A program made the position numbers and the translations under genes. From Cytophagales bacterium (GTDB lineage Bacteria > Bacteroidota > Bacteroidia > Cytophagales > Cyclobacteriaceae), in contig JANYHI010000057.1 in the NCBI GenBank assembly GCA_025359125.1, positions 1 through 59,556 on the forward strand: a stretch of 59,556 nucleotides of DNA, in the 5' to 3' direction. The notes under the pieces are model-generated. The model was given only the letters and a program-made list of their open reading frames with translations, had not been told where the DNA came from and did no database searches. Shown here piece by piece: positions 18,933 to 27,600 of this stretch (positions are counted from its first letter, which is position 1; the number at the start of each line of letters is the position of its first letter).

Positions 18933-19289
18933 ATGAACGTTTTCAAAACCATCTTTATTGTACTAGTCTGGATTTGCAGCGCACAATTTTCCTTTGCACA
19001 GTTAAAGGATGAGTCTTTTGTAGGCCATCCCGACCAGTTGAAGTCCGTTCAAGTCTATCCCAATCCGGCAATTGAATTTATTTCTGTCAAGTTCGATTTT
19101 CCGATAGCAAGCAAAACAAAAGTTGTGGTTCATAATATCATTGGTAACGAAATCACACCTGACATTGAAGTTATAGATGAATTTGAGATAAAGCTTAAAG
19201 TGAAAGATCTGCCTGATGGTTATTACTTCTTGGCCATTCAAAATCTACATACCGGTTCTAAAACTATTCATAAGTTTTTGAAGCGCTGA
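18933..19289 (+). CDS. Small secreted protein consisting of a T9SS sorting domain
   Basis: 118 residues. A signal peptide (about 1-22, ending SFAQ) is followed by only about 17 residues and then a type A T9SS C-terminal domain: VYPNPA at 41-46, a central VHNIIGNE strand, and GYYFLAIQNLHTGSKTIHKFLKR at the end. Cargo proteins normally carry this domain after a large passenger. Here there is almost no passenger. It could be a remnant of a longer protein, a decoy or regulator of secretion, or a small surface protein. Promoter and signal peptide look intact. Confidence 0.85.
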   Translation: MNVFKTIFIVLVWICSAQFSFAQLKDESFVGHPDQLKSVQVYPNPAIEFISVKFDFPIASKTKVVVHNIIGNEITPDIEVIDEFEIKLKVKDLPDGYYFLAIQNLHTGSKTIHKFLKR

Positions 19290-19328
19290 TCTCACTTCCA
19301 TTTCCTTTCCAAATTTGATTTCATTATT

Positions 19329-19349
19329 TTTCTGATCTAAAGTCAGAAA
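19329..19349. promoter_or_regulatory. Inverted repeat directly upstream of gntK
   Basis: TTTCTGA, a 7-base spacer and TCAGAAA, ending two bases before the proposed TTG start of gntK. It could be an operator for the gluconate operon or a hairpin in the translation initiation region. Confidence 0.45.
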
Positions 19350-19351
19350 TT

Positions 19352-20839
19352 TTGAATTGTGTTTTAGCAATTGACATTGGCACTACCAGTACTAAATGCC
19401 TCTTGGTTGGCAAAGAGGGATCTGTATTACATCAACATCAGAACTTTTATCCAACTCATTATCCGCAATCTGGATTTGCCGAACAAGATCCTGAAGTTAT
19501 TTTTCAAGCAGTACTAAGCTGTATCTCGTCCATTACTCAATCTCCTAATAAGTCGTTTAGTACAATTTGCTTTAGCGGTGCCATGCATAGCTTGATGGCG
19601 ATAGATAAAAATGGTGAGCCCATTACACCACTTATAATTTGGGCTGATACCAGAAGCGTGGATGAGGCAATTGAATTAAAAAAACTGGGAGTTGCTCAAC
19701 AGCTATATGAATCGACAGGCACTCCGGTCCATCCAATGTCTCCATTGTGTAAGCTTTTATGGATGAAGCAACATCAACCCGAAATTATTTTAAAAGCATT
19801 TCGATTTTTATCGATCAAAGAATTTGTCATTTATAAACTGACCAACGAATTTTTAGTTGATTACTCCACTGCATCAGCTACCGGATTTTTTGATCTGAAG
19901 AGAAAAGCATGGTCAGAGTTTGCTTTTCAATTTCATCAGGTGCCTCCCATTAAGTTTTCATTGCCAGTGAGTATTTATGATTCTGCGAAAGAGATTTTAA
20001 AAGATTGGATCGATAAATTAAATCTTGATTCGGCTTGTAAAATAATTGTTGGCTCTAGCGATGGATGCGCAGCACAGCTAGGAAGCGATGCCATGGAAGA
20101 CGGATTTCTATCTCTTACACTTGGTACCAGCGGAGCGGTAAGAATAGCAAGCGCAAAAAAAATTATTGGCACATCAGACTTAATTTTTAATTATGTGTTT
20201 GATGAATCAACTTTTGTTTGTGGAGGAGCAACTAATAATGGGGCAGCTTTGCTGCAATGGTATTCAAAAAACATGGATCAGAATGCATCCACTAATCTAT
20301 CTAAATTTGTGAATCAAGTACTACATATTCCTGCTGGAGCAGGTGGGCTTTTATTTTTACCTTATTTGCTAGGTGAGCGTGCTCCAATGTATGATGCCGA
20401 TGCTAGAGGGGTTTTCTTTGGTATCTCGGTAGAGCATACAAACTTTCACTTTCAGCGTGCATTGTTAGAAGGTATTTGCTTCGCACTAAAAAGTATTTTG
20501 ATTTCTATAGAGAAGGCAACGAATACTAATCACAAAATAAAAGTAAGTGGAGGTATTACTCACTCATCGGCATGGCTTCAAATGCTCAGTAATATACTTG
20601 GCAGAGAGTTGATTGTTTCTTCTGAAAATGATGCCTCGGCTATGGGCGCAGCATTGATTGGATTTCATGCAGCAGGAATTGAAATGAAGATCGATCGTAA
20701 AACTCAATCTACCATTACTCCAGATTTACTTGTTAACCAGAAATATGAAGATCTTTTTAAAATTTGGAATGGTCTTTACCCATCTCTCGAACATTCATTT
20801 CAACTGTTAGCTGAATTCAGAAAAGTATGCCGCTCATAA
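19352..20839 (+). CDS. gntK: Gluconokinase (FGGY family)
   Basis: 495 residues. FGGY carbohydrate kinase with phosphate loop DIGTTSTK near residue 8, GTSGAVR in the second domain, and the C-terminal SGGITHSSAWLQMLSNILGR. FGGY kinases use several sugars; gluconate is inferred because the next two genes are a GntP permease and a 6-phosphogluconate dehydrogenase. No ATG is available at the N-terminus: the conserved CVLAIDIGTT begins three codons after TTG at 19352, which I take as the start. It overlaps gntP by 13 bases. Confidence 0.9.
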   Translation: MNCVLAIDIGTTSTKCLLVGKEGSVLHQHQNFYPTHYPQSGFAEQDPEVIFQAVLSCISSITQSPNKSFSTICFSGAMHSLMAIDKNGEPITPLIIWADTRSVDEAIELKKLGVAQQLYESTGTPVHPMSPLCKLLWMKQHQPEIILKAFRFLSIKEFVIYKLTNEFLVDYSTASATGFFDLKRKAWSEFAFQFHQVPPIKFSLPVSIYDSAKEILKDWIDKLNLDSACKIIVGSSDGCAAQLGSDAMEDGFLSLTLGTSGAVRIASAKKIIGTSDLIFNYVFDESTFVCGGATNNGAALLQWYSKNMDQNASTNLSKFVNQVLHIPAGAGGLLFLPYLLGERAPMYDADARGVFFGISVEHTNFHFQRALLEGICFALKSILISIEKATNTNHKIKVSGGITHSSAWLQMLSNILGRELIVSSENDASAMGAALIGFHAAGIEMKIDRKTQSTITPDLLVNQKYEDLFKIWNGLYPSLEHSFQLLAEFRKVCRS

Positions 20840-22131
20840 TTCTGGCCGTAGGAATTTTATTTTTGTTAGCACTTATCTTGCTAAAGGTGAAGCCCCTCTA
20901 TGCACTGTTGATTACTTCAGTAGCTGTGGGGCTGGGTGAAGGATTAGGTTTTGTTTCTACCATCGCATCTGTTTCAAATGGAGTGTGGGATACTCTAAAA
21001 AGTATAGCACTCGTTCTTTGTTTGGGTGCTATGCTTGGTAAAATGATAGAGACCAGTTCGGCTGCTCGAAGTATCACCAATTCACTGGTCAATTGGTTTG
21101 GAGTGAAGAATGTACATTGGGCAGTTATGCTTACCGGATTGATTGTTGGTATTCCACTTTTTTATAATGCGGGGTTTGTGATATTAATTCCGCTCGTGTT
21201 TTCAATTTCCTATTCAACTAAAACGCCACTACTTCTAATCGGAATTCCGATGGCTGCCTCTTTATCTGTTACACATGGATTCTTGCCGCCACATCCTGGG
21301 CCTACTGCTATTGCCGCTGCATTTCATGCAGACCTCGGTAGGACTTTGATGTACGGATTGATTTTAGCCATACCAGCCGTTGTTTTAGCGGGCCCTGTTT
21401 TCTCCACTTTTCTTAGTAAAATGAAAGTGCTTCCGGCAAAGAAGCCCGTTGAGTCTGTTACTGACGAAGCATTGCCGCCTGTTGGCATTAGTTTTATGGT
21501 TGCACTTTTTCCAGTAATGATTATCGCCATTTGCACGCTGCTTGAGTTATCGTCATCCAATCAAGAGTTAATTCGAATTTTAAAAATCGTTGGCAATCCG
21601 ATTACCGCTCTTTCAGTTAGCCTTCTTTTGGCGCTTTATATTTTTGGAGTGAAGCGGAACAAAAGTTTTTCAGCGCTATACAAAACTCTTTTTCAATCCA
21701 TCAAAGACATTGCATTGATTGTGTTAATTATTGCGGCCGGTGGTGGCTTCAAACAAGTACTTATAGATAGTGGTGTAGGCCCTTATATTAAAGACCTTGC
21801 CTCGGGCTTTCATCTTTCTCCTCTTTTGTTGGGTTGGAGTGTGGCGGCACTGCTGCGCATATCGCTCGGCTCTGCTACGGTGGCGGGTTTAACAGCTGTA
21901 GGAATTGTGTTGCCGTTTCTTTCTAGTCCTGATGTTCATCCTGAATTGATGGTGCTGGCTGTTGGCTCGGGTAGCTTAATGTTTTCGCATGTAAATGATA
22001 CAGGTTTCTGGATGTTTAAAGAATACTTTAATTTGTCGCTGAAACAAACGTTTCAATCGTGGACCATGATGGAGACAATTGTTTCGCTTACAGGCTTGGC
22101 AGGCGTTTTAATTTTAGATTCAATCATTTAA
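20827..22131 (+). CDS. gntP: Gluconate:H+ symporter, GntP family
   Basis: 434 residues with about 12 membrane helices. The family signature HGFLPPHPGPTAIA is present near residue 155, and AGGGFKQVLIDSGVG and GSGSLMFSHVNDTGFW also match GntP permeases. It imports gluconate across the inner membrane for the kinase encoded just upstream. The start lies inside the end of gntK (13-base overlap), implying coupled translation. Confidence 0.93.
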   Translation: MPLIILAVGILFLLALILLKVKPLYALLITSVAVGLGEGLGFVSTIASVSNGVWDTLKSIALVLCLGAMLGKMIETSSAARSITNSLVNWFGVKNVHWAVMLTGLIVGIPLFYNAGFVILIPLVFSISYSTKTPLLLIGIPMAASLSVTHGFLPPHPGPTAIAAAFHADLGRTLMYGLILAIPAVVLAGPVFSTFLSKMKVLPAKKPVESVTDEALPPVGISFMVALFPVMIIAICTLLELSSSNQELIRILKIVGNPITALSVSLLLALYIFGVKRNKSFSALYKTLFQSIKDIALIVLIIAAGGGFKQVLIDSGVGPYIKDLASGFHLSPLLLGWSVAALLRISLGSATVAGLTAVGIVLPFLSSPDVHPELMVLAVGSGSLMFSHVNDTGFWMFKEYFNLSLKQTFQSWTMMETIVSLTGLAGVLILDSII

Positions 22132-22143
22132 TTTCTTGTGAAT

Positions 22144-23040
22144 ATGAAAATAGGTTTAGTGGGCTTAGGTAAGATGGGCTATAATCTTGCCCTTAATTTT
22201 AAAAGCAAGGGCTTTGAGGTAGTTGCATTTGATGTAAACAAATCTGCTGCAGAGAAAATTTCGAAAGAAGGAGTTACTACAGCACCAGCGTTGAGCGATA
22301 TGGCACTCGCTTTATCAGGAAGAAAAGTTATTTGGTTGATGGTGCCCGCTGGCCATGTTGTAGATGTAGTGCTCAACAATCTCAAAAATTATTTGAATGC
22401 AGATGACATTGTGATTGATGGAGGCAACTCTCATTTTAAAGATACCTTAGCGCGTGCCCGCGATCTTGAAAAAATGGGTGTACATCTGTTGGATTGTGGA
22501 ACGAGTGGAGGCGTGAATGGAGCCCTTCATGGTGTTTGCACGATGATAGGAGGGAAGAAGGAAGTGTTTGATTATTGTGAAATTCTCTTCAAATCTATTT
22601 CAGTGCCCAATGGTTATTTGTATTGTGGTAAAACAGGAAGTGGACATTTTACCAAGATGATTCACAACGGTATAGAGTATGGCATGATGCAAGCAATTGC
22701 CGAAGGCTTTGAGGTATTGCATCGGTACGATGGAGAGATGGATATTGCTGCAGTATCTAAAGTTTGGAATAATGGATCGGTGGTGAGGAGTTGGTTGATG
22801 GAGTTAACACAATCGGCTTTAGAGAAAGATAAAAATCTGGAATCGATTAAAGGTGTGATGCACTCTTCTGGTGAGGCAAAATGGACAGTAGAGACAGCAT
22901 TAGAAATGGGAGTGCCTACTCCAGTAATTACCATGTCGCTGCTGATGCGTTATCGTTCACAAACAGAAGATACCTTTAGTGGCAAGGTAGTAGCGGCTTT
23001 ACGAAATGAGTTTGGCGGGCATGCAGTGGAGAAGAAATAG
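22144..23040 (+). CDS. gnd: 6-phosphogluconate dehydrogenase, decarboxylating (short type)
   Basis: 298 residues, the short form typical of YqeC/GntZ-like enzymes rather than the 470-residue Gnd. Rossmann GLGKMG, the active-site DCGTSGGVNGA (near 115) and KMIHNGIEYGMMQAIAEG (near 175) are complete. It converts 6-phosphogluconate to ribulose 5-phosphate; short forms often prefer NAD. ATG at 22144 is preferred to the GTG two codons upstream. It completes a gluconate to pentose phosphate route with gntK and gntP. Confidence 0.93.
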   Translation: MKIGLVGLGKMGYNLALNFKSKGFEVVAFDVNKSAAEKISKEGVTTAPALSDMALALSGRKVIWLMVPAGHVVDVVLNNLKNYLNADDIVIDGGNSHFKDTLARARDLEKMGVHLLDCGTSGGVNGALHGVCTMIGGKKEVFDYCEILFKSISVPNGYLYCGKTGSGHFTKMIHNGIEYGMMQAIAEGFEVLHRYDGEMDIAAVSKVWNNGSVVRSWLMELTQSALEKDKNLESIKGVMHSSGEAKWTVETALEMGVPTPVITMSLLMRYRSQTEDTFSGKVVAALRNEFGGHAVEKK

Positions 23041-23103
23041 TTAGAAGTAAAAAGTTATAATTGACAAGAGGCAACTTATAACTTTTTACTTTTCACTTCT
23101 AAT
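23041..23103. repeat. Heptanucleotide tandem repeat between gnd and the DUF2911 gene
   Basis: Nine units in strict 7-base register fill the whole spacer, for example TTAGAAG and TAAAAAG at the left and TTTTTAC and TTTTCAC at the right. The left half is purine-rich (TTnnAAG type) and the right half is its complement, so the array also folds into a hairpin. Confidence 0.65.
23046..23090. terminator. Bidirectional terminator formed by heptads
   Basis: A perfect 15-bp inverted repeat (23046-23060 with 23076-23090) plus three more pairs in the loop, between two convergent genes. There is no long T run but the arms are A/T-rich (TTTTT and AAAAA), so termination in both directions is plausible. Confidence 0.6.
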
Positions 23104-23104
23104 T

Positions 23105-24232
23105 TTACTTCCCTTCTTTTAGTTTTTTAAGTTCCCCTTCATAAAAGCCAAGGTTTTGCTTTTGATCAGCAGGGAGATTTTTTATAGCTAACTCCCAGAA
23201 TTTAATTGCATTCTTTTTATCGCCCATGGCAGTATAGCCTCTAGCTAAACCTACGTTAGGTGTAAATTTTTCTTCGGGATTTTTTTGTGCATTGTATTTA
23301 AAAATCTCTAAAGCCTTTTCTTTTTTGCCTGCCTGCAACAGCGTGCGACCGTATTGGTGAACAGCTTGAACGGTTGCATCGGCACGTTTCACGGCTTTCT
23401 CCATCACAGCATCTGCCTCATCATTTTTATTCATCGCTCTCAATACACTAGCTTTTGTTTGCAGCGTAAAAAATTCCTCTTGTCCGCCAATGGCCGGATT
23501 CATCGCCTGATCTGCCCATGTTAATGCCTCTGGCAAGTTTATTTTATTCTGCGCGCAGAAGGCAGCAGCATTGGAGAAGTTACGATAATCAAAACCTGGA
23601 TAAGAGCGAAGCTCGTCTCTCATTTTATTTAAGTAGATGTCGTTTACACTCGCCTCAATCTTGAATGGAATCTTTTTATTCTCCCATTGTAAAAAGGCAA
23701 CGGCAGAATTTTTTTGACGATCGTCAAAACCATAGGTTAAAAATTCAGTGTAAGCACCATCAATTGGATAAGTATCCACACGCAAAGCATCTTCACTTTG
23801 GTTGTAGAAATAACTTCCCCAACTGCCTGTGTTCTTAGAAAAAATCCATGTCCAAGGGCCTTCTTTAGCTGTAGCTAAAAATAATCCGTACGCACCTGCT
23901 TTTAACTCTCTGCCTTCAATTTTCACATCATGCGAAAATGAGATGATGGTGTTTTCATTTGCACCCGCTCTCCACGGTGCGGCTTTAGAAGTGCCAAAAC
24001 CCTGATCGATGTAGCCGTAGTGAACGAGTTCTCCCCAGATGTGACCTTTGCGATCTTCACCATTGGGGCCGTGTACATCGGGACTGCTGTAGGTAATGCT
24101 CACCTCCACAGGACCAATGAATTGAGTTACTTTTGATTTTTGATTGTCGCCACTTGGTGGCTGACTAATTGCTTGTGCAAACCCCCATGTTGTGATAGCG
24201 GAAAGCAGAATGATGGTAAATAGTTTTTTCAT
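23105..24232 (-). CDS. Secreted DUF2911 protein with TPR repeats
   Basis: 375 residues. Signal peptide (cleavage after TWGFAQ, about residue 20), a DUF2911 beta-rich domain (about 30-190, with VTQFIGPVEVSITYSSPDVHG and LKAGAYGLFLATAKEGPWTWIFSKN), and C-terminal TPR repeats (about 240-370). DUF2911 proteins are common in Bacteroidota and have no proven function. It stands alone in its direction; the gap upstream is empty. Confidence 0.9.
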   Translation of the reverse strand: MKKLFTIILLSAITTWGFAQAISQPPSGDNQKSKVTQFIGPVEVSITYSSPDVHGPNGEDRKGHIWGELVHYGYIDQGFGTSKAAPWRAGANENTIISFSHDVKIEGRELKAGAYGLFLATAKEGPWTWIFSKNTGSWGSYFYNQSEDALRVDTYPIDGAYTEFLTYGFDDRQKNSAVAFLQWENKKIPFKIEASVNDIYLNKMRDELRSYPGFDYRNFSNAAAFCAQNKINLPEALTWADQAMNPAIGGQEEFFTLQTKASVLRAMNKNDEADAVMEKAVKRADATVQAVHQYGRTLLQAGKKEKALEIFKYNAQKNPEEKFTPNVGLARGYTAMGDKKNAIKFWELAIKNLPADQKQNLGFYEGELKKLKEGK

Positions 24233-24580
24233 ACGAGTGTTGTTTATTTGGTGTTTTGAGTATTGTTTCTAACGGTAAATTTTAGAACATGGTTAATTTT
24301 AGCAAACCTTATTTTTGATGGCTATAATTGGGGACGGTCGGCTTTTTTTGAAAATTAAGATAAATTGATGTACCAGGCTAGGTTGGAAGACTTGATAGAA
24401 TACCGCTGGCGTTGCTTTTATAAAATACGTAGGCAGAAATAAAAAATTGTTGGTTAGTTACCCCATGCCTATAAGAACATTACCACAAGCTATTTCAGGA
24501 AGCAACAGCTTAACTTTTTCTGGTTCATGAAGACACAAACATTGGCTTAGCAGCACTTACCGTTGTTAAAATGTTTGGTA
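24233..24580. other. Intergenic region without a gene
   Basis: About 350 bp upstream of the DUF2911 gene. Only tiny unsupported frames occur in it (for example a 23-codon frame near 24368). No tRNA, repeat or promoter match was seen apart from the terminator at its far end. It may hold the promoter of the DUF2911 gene, but no TAnnTTTG is visible on the minus strand. Confidence 0.6.
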
Positions 24581-24610
24581 ATAAAAAGGAGCTTGATTTT
24601 CAAGCTCCTT
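24581..24610 (-). terminator. Rho-independent terminator of the nuclease gene
   Basis: Perfect 10-bp stem AAGGAGCTTG / CAAGCTCCTT with a 5-base loop. Read on the minus strand it is followed by TTTTTAT and lies 23 bp after the stop of the large nuclease gene. Confidence 0.9.
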
Positions 24611-24632
24611 CTACTCTATCATATATTTTATT

Positions 24633-27600
24633 TCAATTTTTCTTGATAAACTTTATTTGTTGAAGATGGTTGTTCTCACTAATTCGTAAGAAATAAAATC
24701 CTTCTGATAAATTGCCAGTAGGCAAGAGATGACCCTCGCCAACTTTTTCTAAACTCATCGGAGTAGACCTACCTAGTATGTCAAGTACTATACACTCTTT
24801 GGCATCTGCTTCTAATCCAATAATAAATAAATTTTCTGATGTGGGATTGGGGTAAACACGTACAACGCTTGCACCCAAATTTATGTCGCCCGTGATAACC
24901 ACAGGGGTATCAATAGAAAAATCACTTACACAATCATCAACCGTTGTTTGCACTTTGTAAGTACCTGCGGTGGTAGCCGAGTACGTGTTGTTGGTTGCTC
25001 CGGCAATAGCGGTTCCATTTAAAAACCATTGGTTGCCCACTGTGGCGCTTGAAGTAAGTGTTGCTAACCCTGAGCCGAGTGATGATGAAATAGTTGGCTT
25101 AGCAGGTTGAATACAAAAACTTTTAGTAACATCTGTGGCAGCATTGTAGTTGGCATTACCAGATTGTGCAGCTTTAATATTGGCGCGTCCGGCACTTACA
25201 ATTGTTACTTGTGAGCCAACTAAAGTAATTTTTGCTGAAGTAGTGGTGAAGACAATCGGCAGTAAAGAATTTGTAGTTGCAACTAAAGAAAAGGAAGGAT
25301 CAATAAGCTTTTTGTCAGCGATAGTATTAAATGTAATTGCCTGATCGGCTTTGTTGATCGTTAGAGATTGAGACACATCAGTGGCTGCATTGTAGTTAGC
25401 ATCACCTGCTTGCTTTGCTGTAATGCTCACCGTGCCTGCTTTTAAAATTGTTATCGTGTTTCCACTAATAGATGCAGCAGTTGCATCTGAACTAACAAGC
25501 GTAACAGGCAAGATTGAAGTGGAGGTAGCACTTATTATAAAGGAAGCATCGCCAAATATTTTCGTTGGCAATGGATTAAATGCAATGGTTTGATCGGCTT
25601 TGTTGACGGTTAAACTCTGGTCTATACTCAGTGCGGCATTATAACTTCCATCACCAACTTGGTTGGCGGTAATAGTTACCGTGCCGGGTTTAAGAATGGT
25701 AACTGAATTACCAGCAATTGACGCTACGGTAGCATCGGAAGTAGAATAACTTATTGGCAAGCCAGAAGTAGAATTCGCTGAAAGCGTAAAGGCTGCATCG
25801 CCATATTTCTTGGCGGGTAGAGTATTGAAAGTGATAGTTTGATCTGTCTTCACATCCAATAAAAACCGAGCGGAAACTGGCAGGTGATCGGAAGTGGTGT
25901 TGGTGTAATTAGAAATATAGGTTCTTGGGTCTTCAACTGTAATGGAATTAGTAATGTATGTGTTAGTCAACTCATTGGAAGTAATGATATGATCTAAAAA
26001 ACTACTAGAACTTGGGAAGCTAAATGCACCCGCTGTGCTGATGGAATAGGTAAGTGTATTGAAATTGGTAGCATCATCAACAAATGATTTAAAGGAAGAA
26101 TTGGTGATGGCAGGTGCAGCTATGGAAACATCTACATCATCGTTGTAATCTCCCACCAAAATAATATTGTCGTTGGCATAATGAGCCACGAGTGAATCGC
26201 GCAGCAATTGCACATCGTACTTTCTCCTGTTGTAATCGGCTGTAGCCGAACCTGATTTGGCGTGAATGTCGATCACCCGGATGCGTTTCTTAAAGCCGTT
26301 GATGGTAATATCGAAGGTAACCATAAAGGGCAGCCTGCCCGATGACCAGAAGCTAGAGGCTGTAGTTGGATAGCCTGGTAGCAAGCTGCTGTTACCTCCA
26401 CGAATATCGTCATACATTTTAGCGAACATTACCCGTGAACTTACTACTTGCACAGTAGATGTATTGTAAATGAATCCAACTTTCTGTGGCGGGAAGTTAG
26501 GATCAGGTGTATTGAAAGAGTAAGACCATTTATCAGACAGAATCTTATCATAGCCAGTAAGTCCGGAAACCAATGTATTGAATGCGGCATCATCGGCAAC
26601 TTCTTCTACCCCGTAGATATCTGCATTAATGGTTTGCAGCACCGTGCGAACATTGTTCACTTGTAAGGCGTCATCCGTAGGACCAAACTCTTTGCCACTG
26701 GTATCTTTTACATCGGTGCCAAAAAATTCTAAGTTATAACAAACAACATCTAACGTTTCAACTTTGGGGTACGATGAACCCGTAAGTGTACCATACGATG
26801 TATTTAAACCCGCGCCTGTAAAACTAATTGAGCCGTTCCATTTCAATTGTTTAGTAGAGGGGGCAAATCTCACATAGATTGTCCTGCCTCCAGCAGCATC
26901 GGATTGTGCTACCACTTGACTGGCTGCAAAAGTGGCATTATCCAACGATACCTCATACCCAGCCGAAGGTGTTACTGTTATATCGCCATAGCCAATTCCT
27001 GTAAAAGTAAAATTCTTGGAAGCCGAACTGTTGCCAGCTACGATCTCGCCAAATGAATAGCTTATAGCGGGCACATCAATATAGCTAGCTGTGTCTTCCA
27101 GCAACCAGTCATCAAACGTCCAGCGAGAGGCGGCTGTGGTATTAGATGTATAAATAACAGCGACATACATATTCAATTTAGGAAGAATTATATTAGACGA
27201 TTTTGTCCACGTGGCTGTATTGGAAGCAGGAAATTTTCCATCCAAAGTTGTCCAATTGGCGAGAGTTGGATCGCCCGACCCGGTATAATTTGTAGAGTAT
27301 TTCAATTGTAATCCATCGCCCGCAAAAGCAGAAATAGACCAGAAAGAAAGGGCTGGGTAGTTCACAAATCCCGTAAGGTCTAGTTGAGGTGAAATAAGCC
27401 AATCTTCATTGTCTTGAGCGACACTGGCATACCCATTTATTTGAGCCGCCTTATCAACCGTTGCGCCAGTGCATCCAGTAAGGCACGTGTGCCCAAAATT
27501 GGTGGTAGCCCACACTTGCGCGCCCGTCTTGCTGTACTGACCCCACCCGCTGGTAGTTAGAAAATTGGGGTCGTTAAAATTTTGATTAAAAGGATCAAAG

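Noticed and set aside
24368-24440. Small frame (23 codons) in the intergenic gap
   Set aside because: No start context, family or promoter; length is expected by chance.
25110-25855. Ig repeats as recent recombination or phase-variation site
   Set aside because: The DNA of the three units has diverged too far for efficient recombination.
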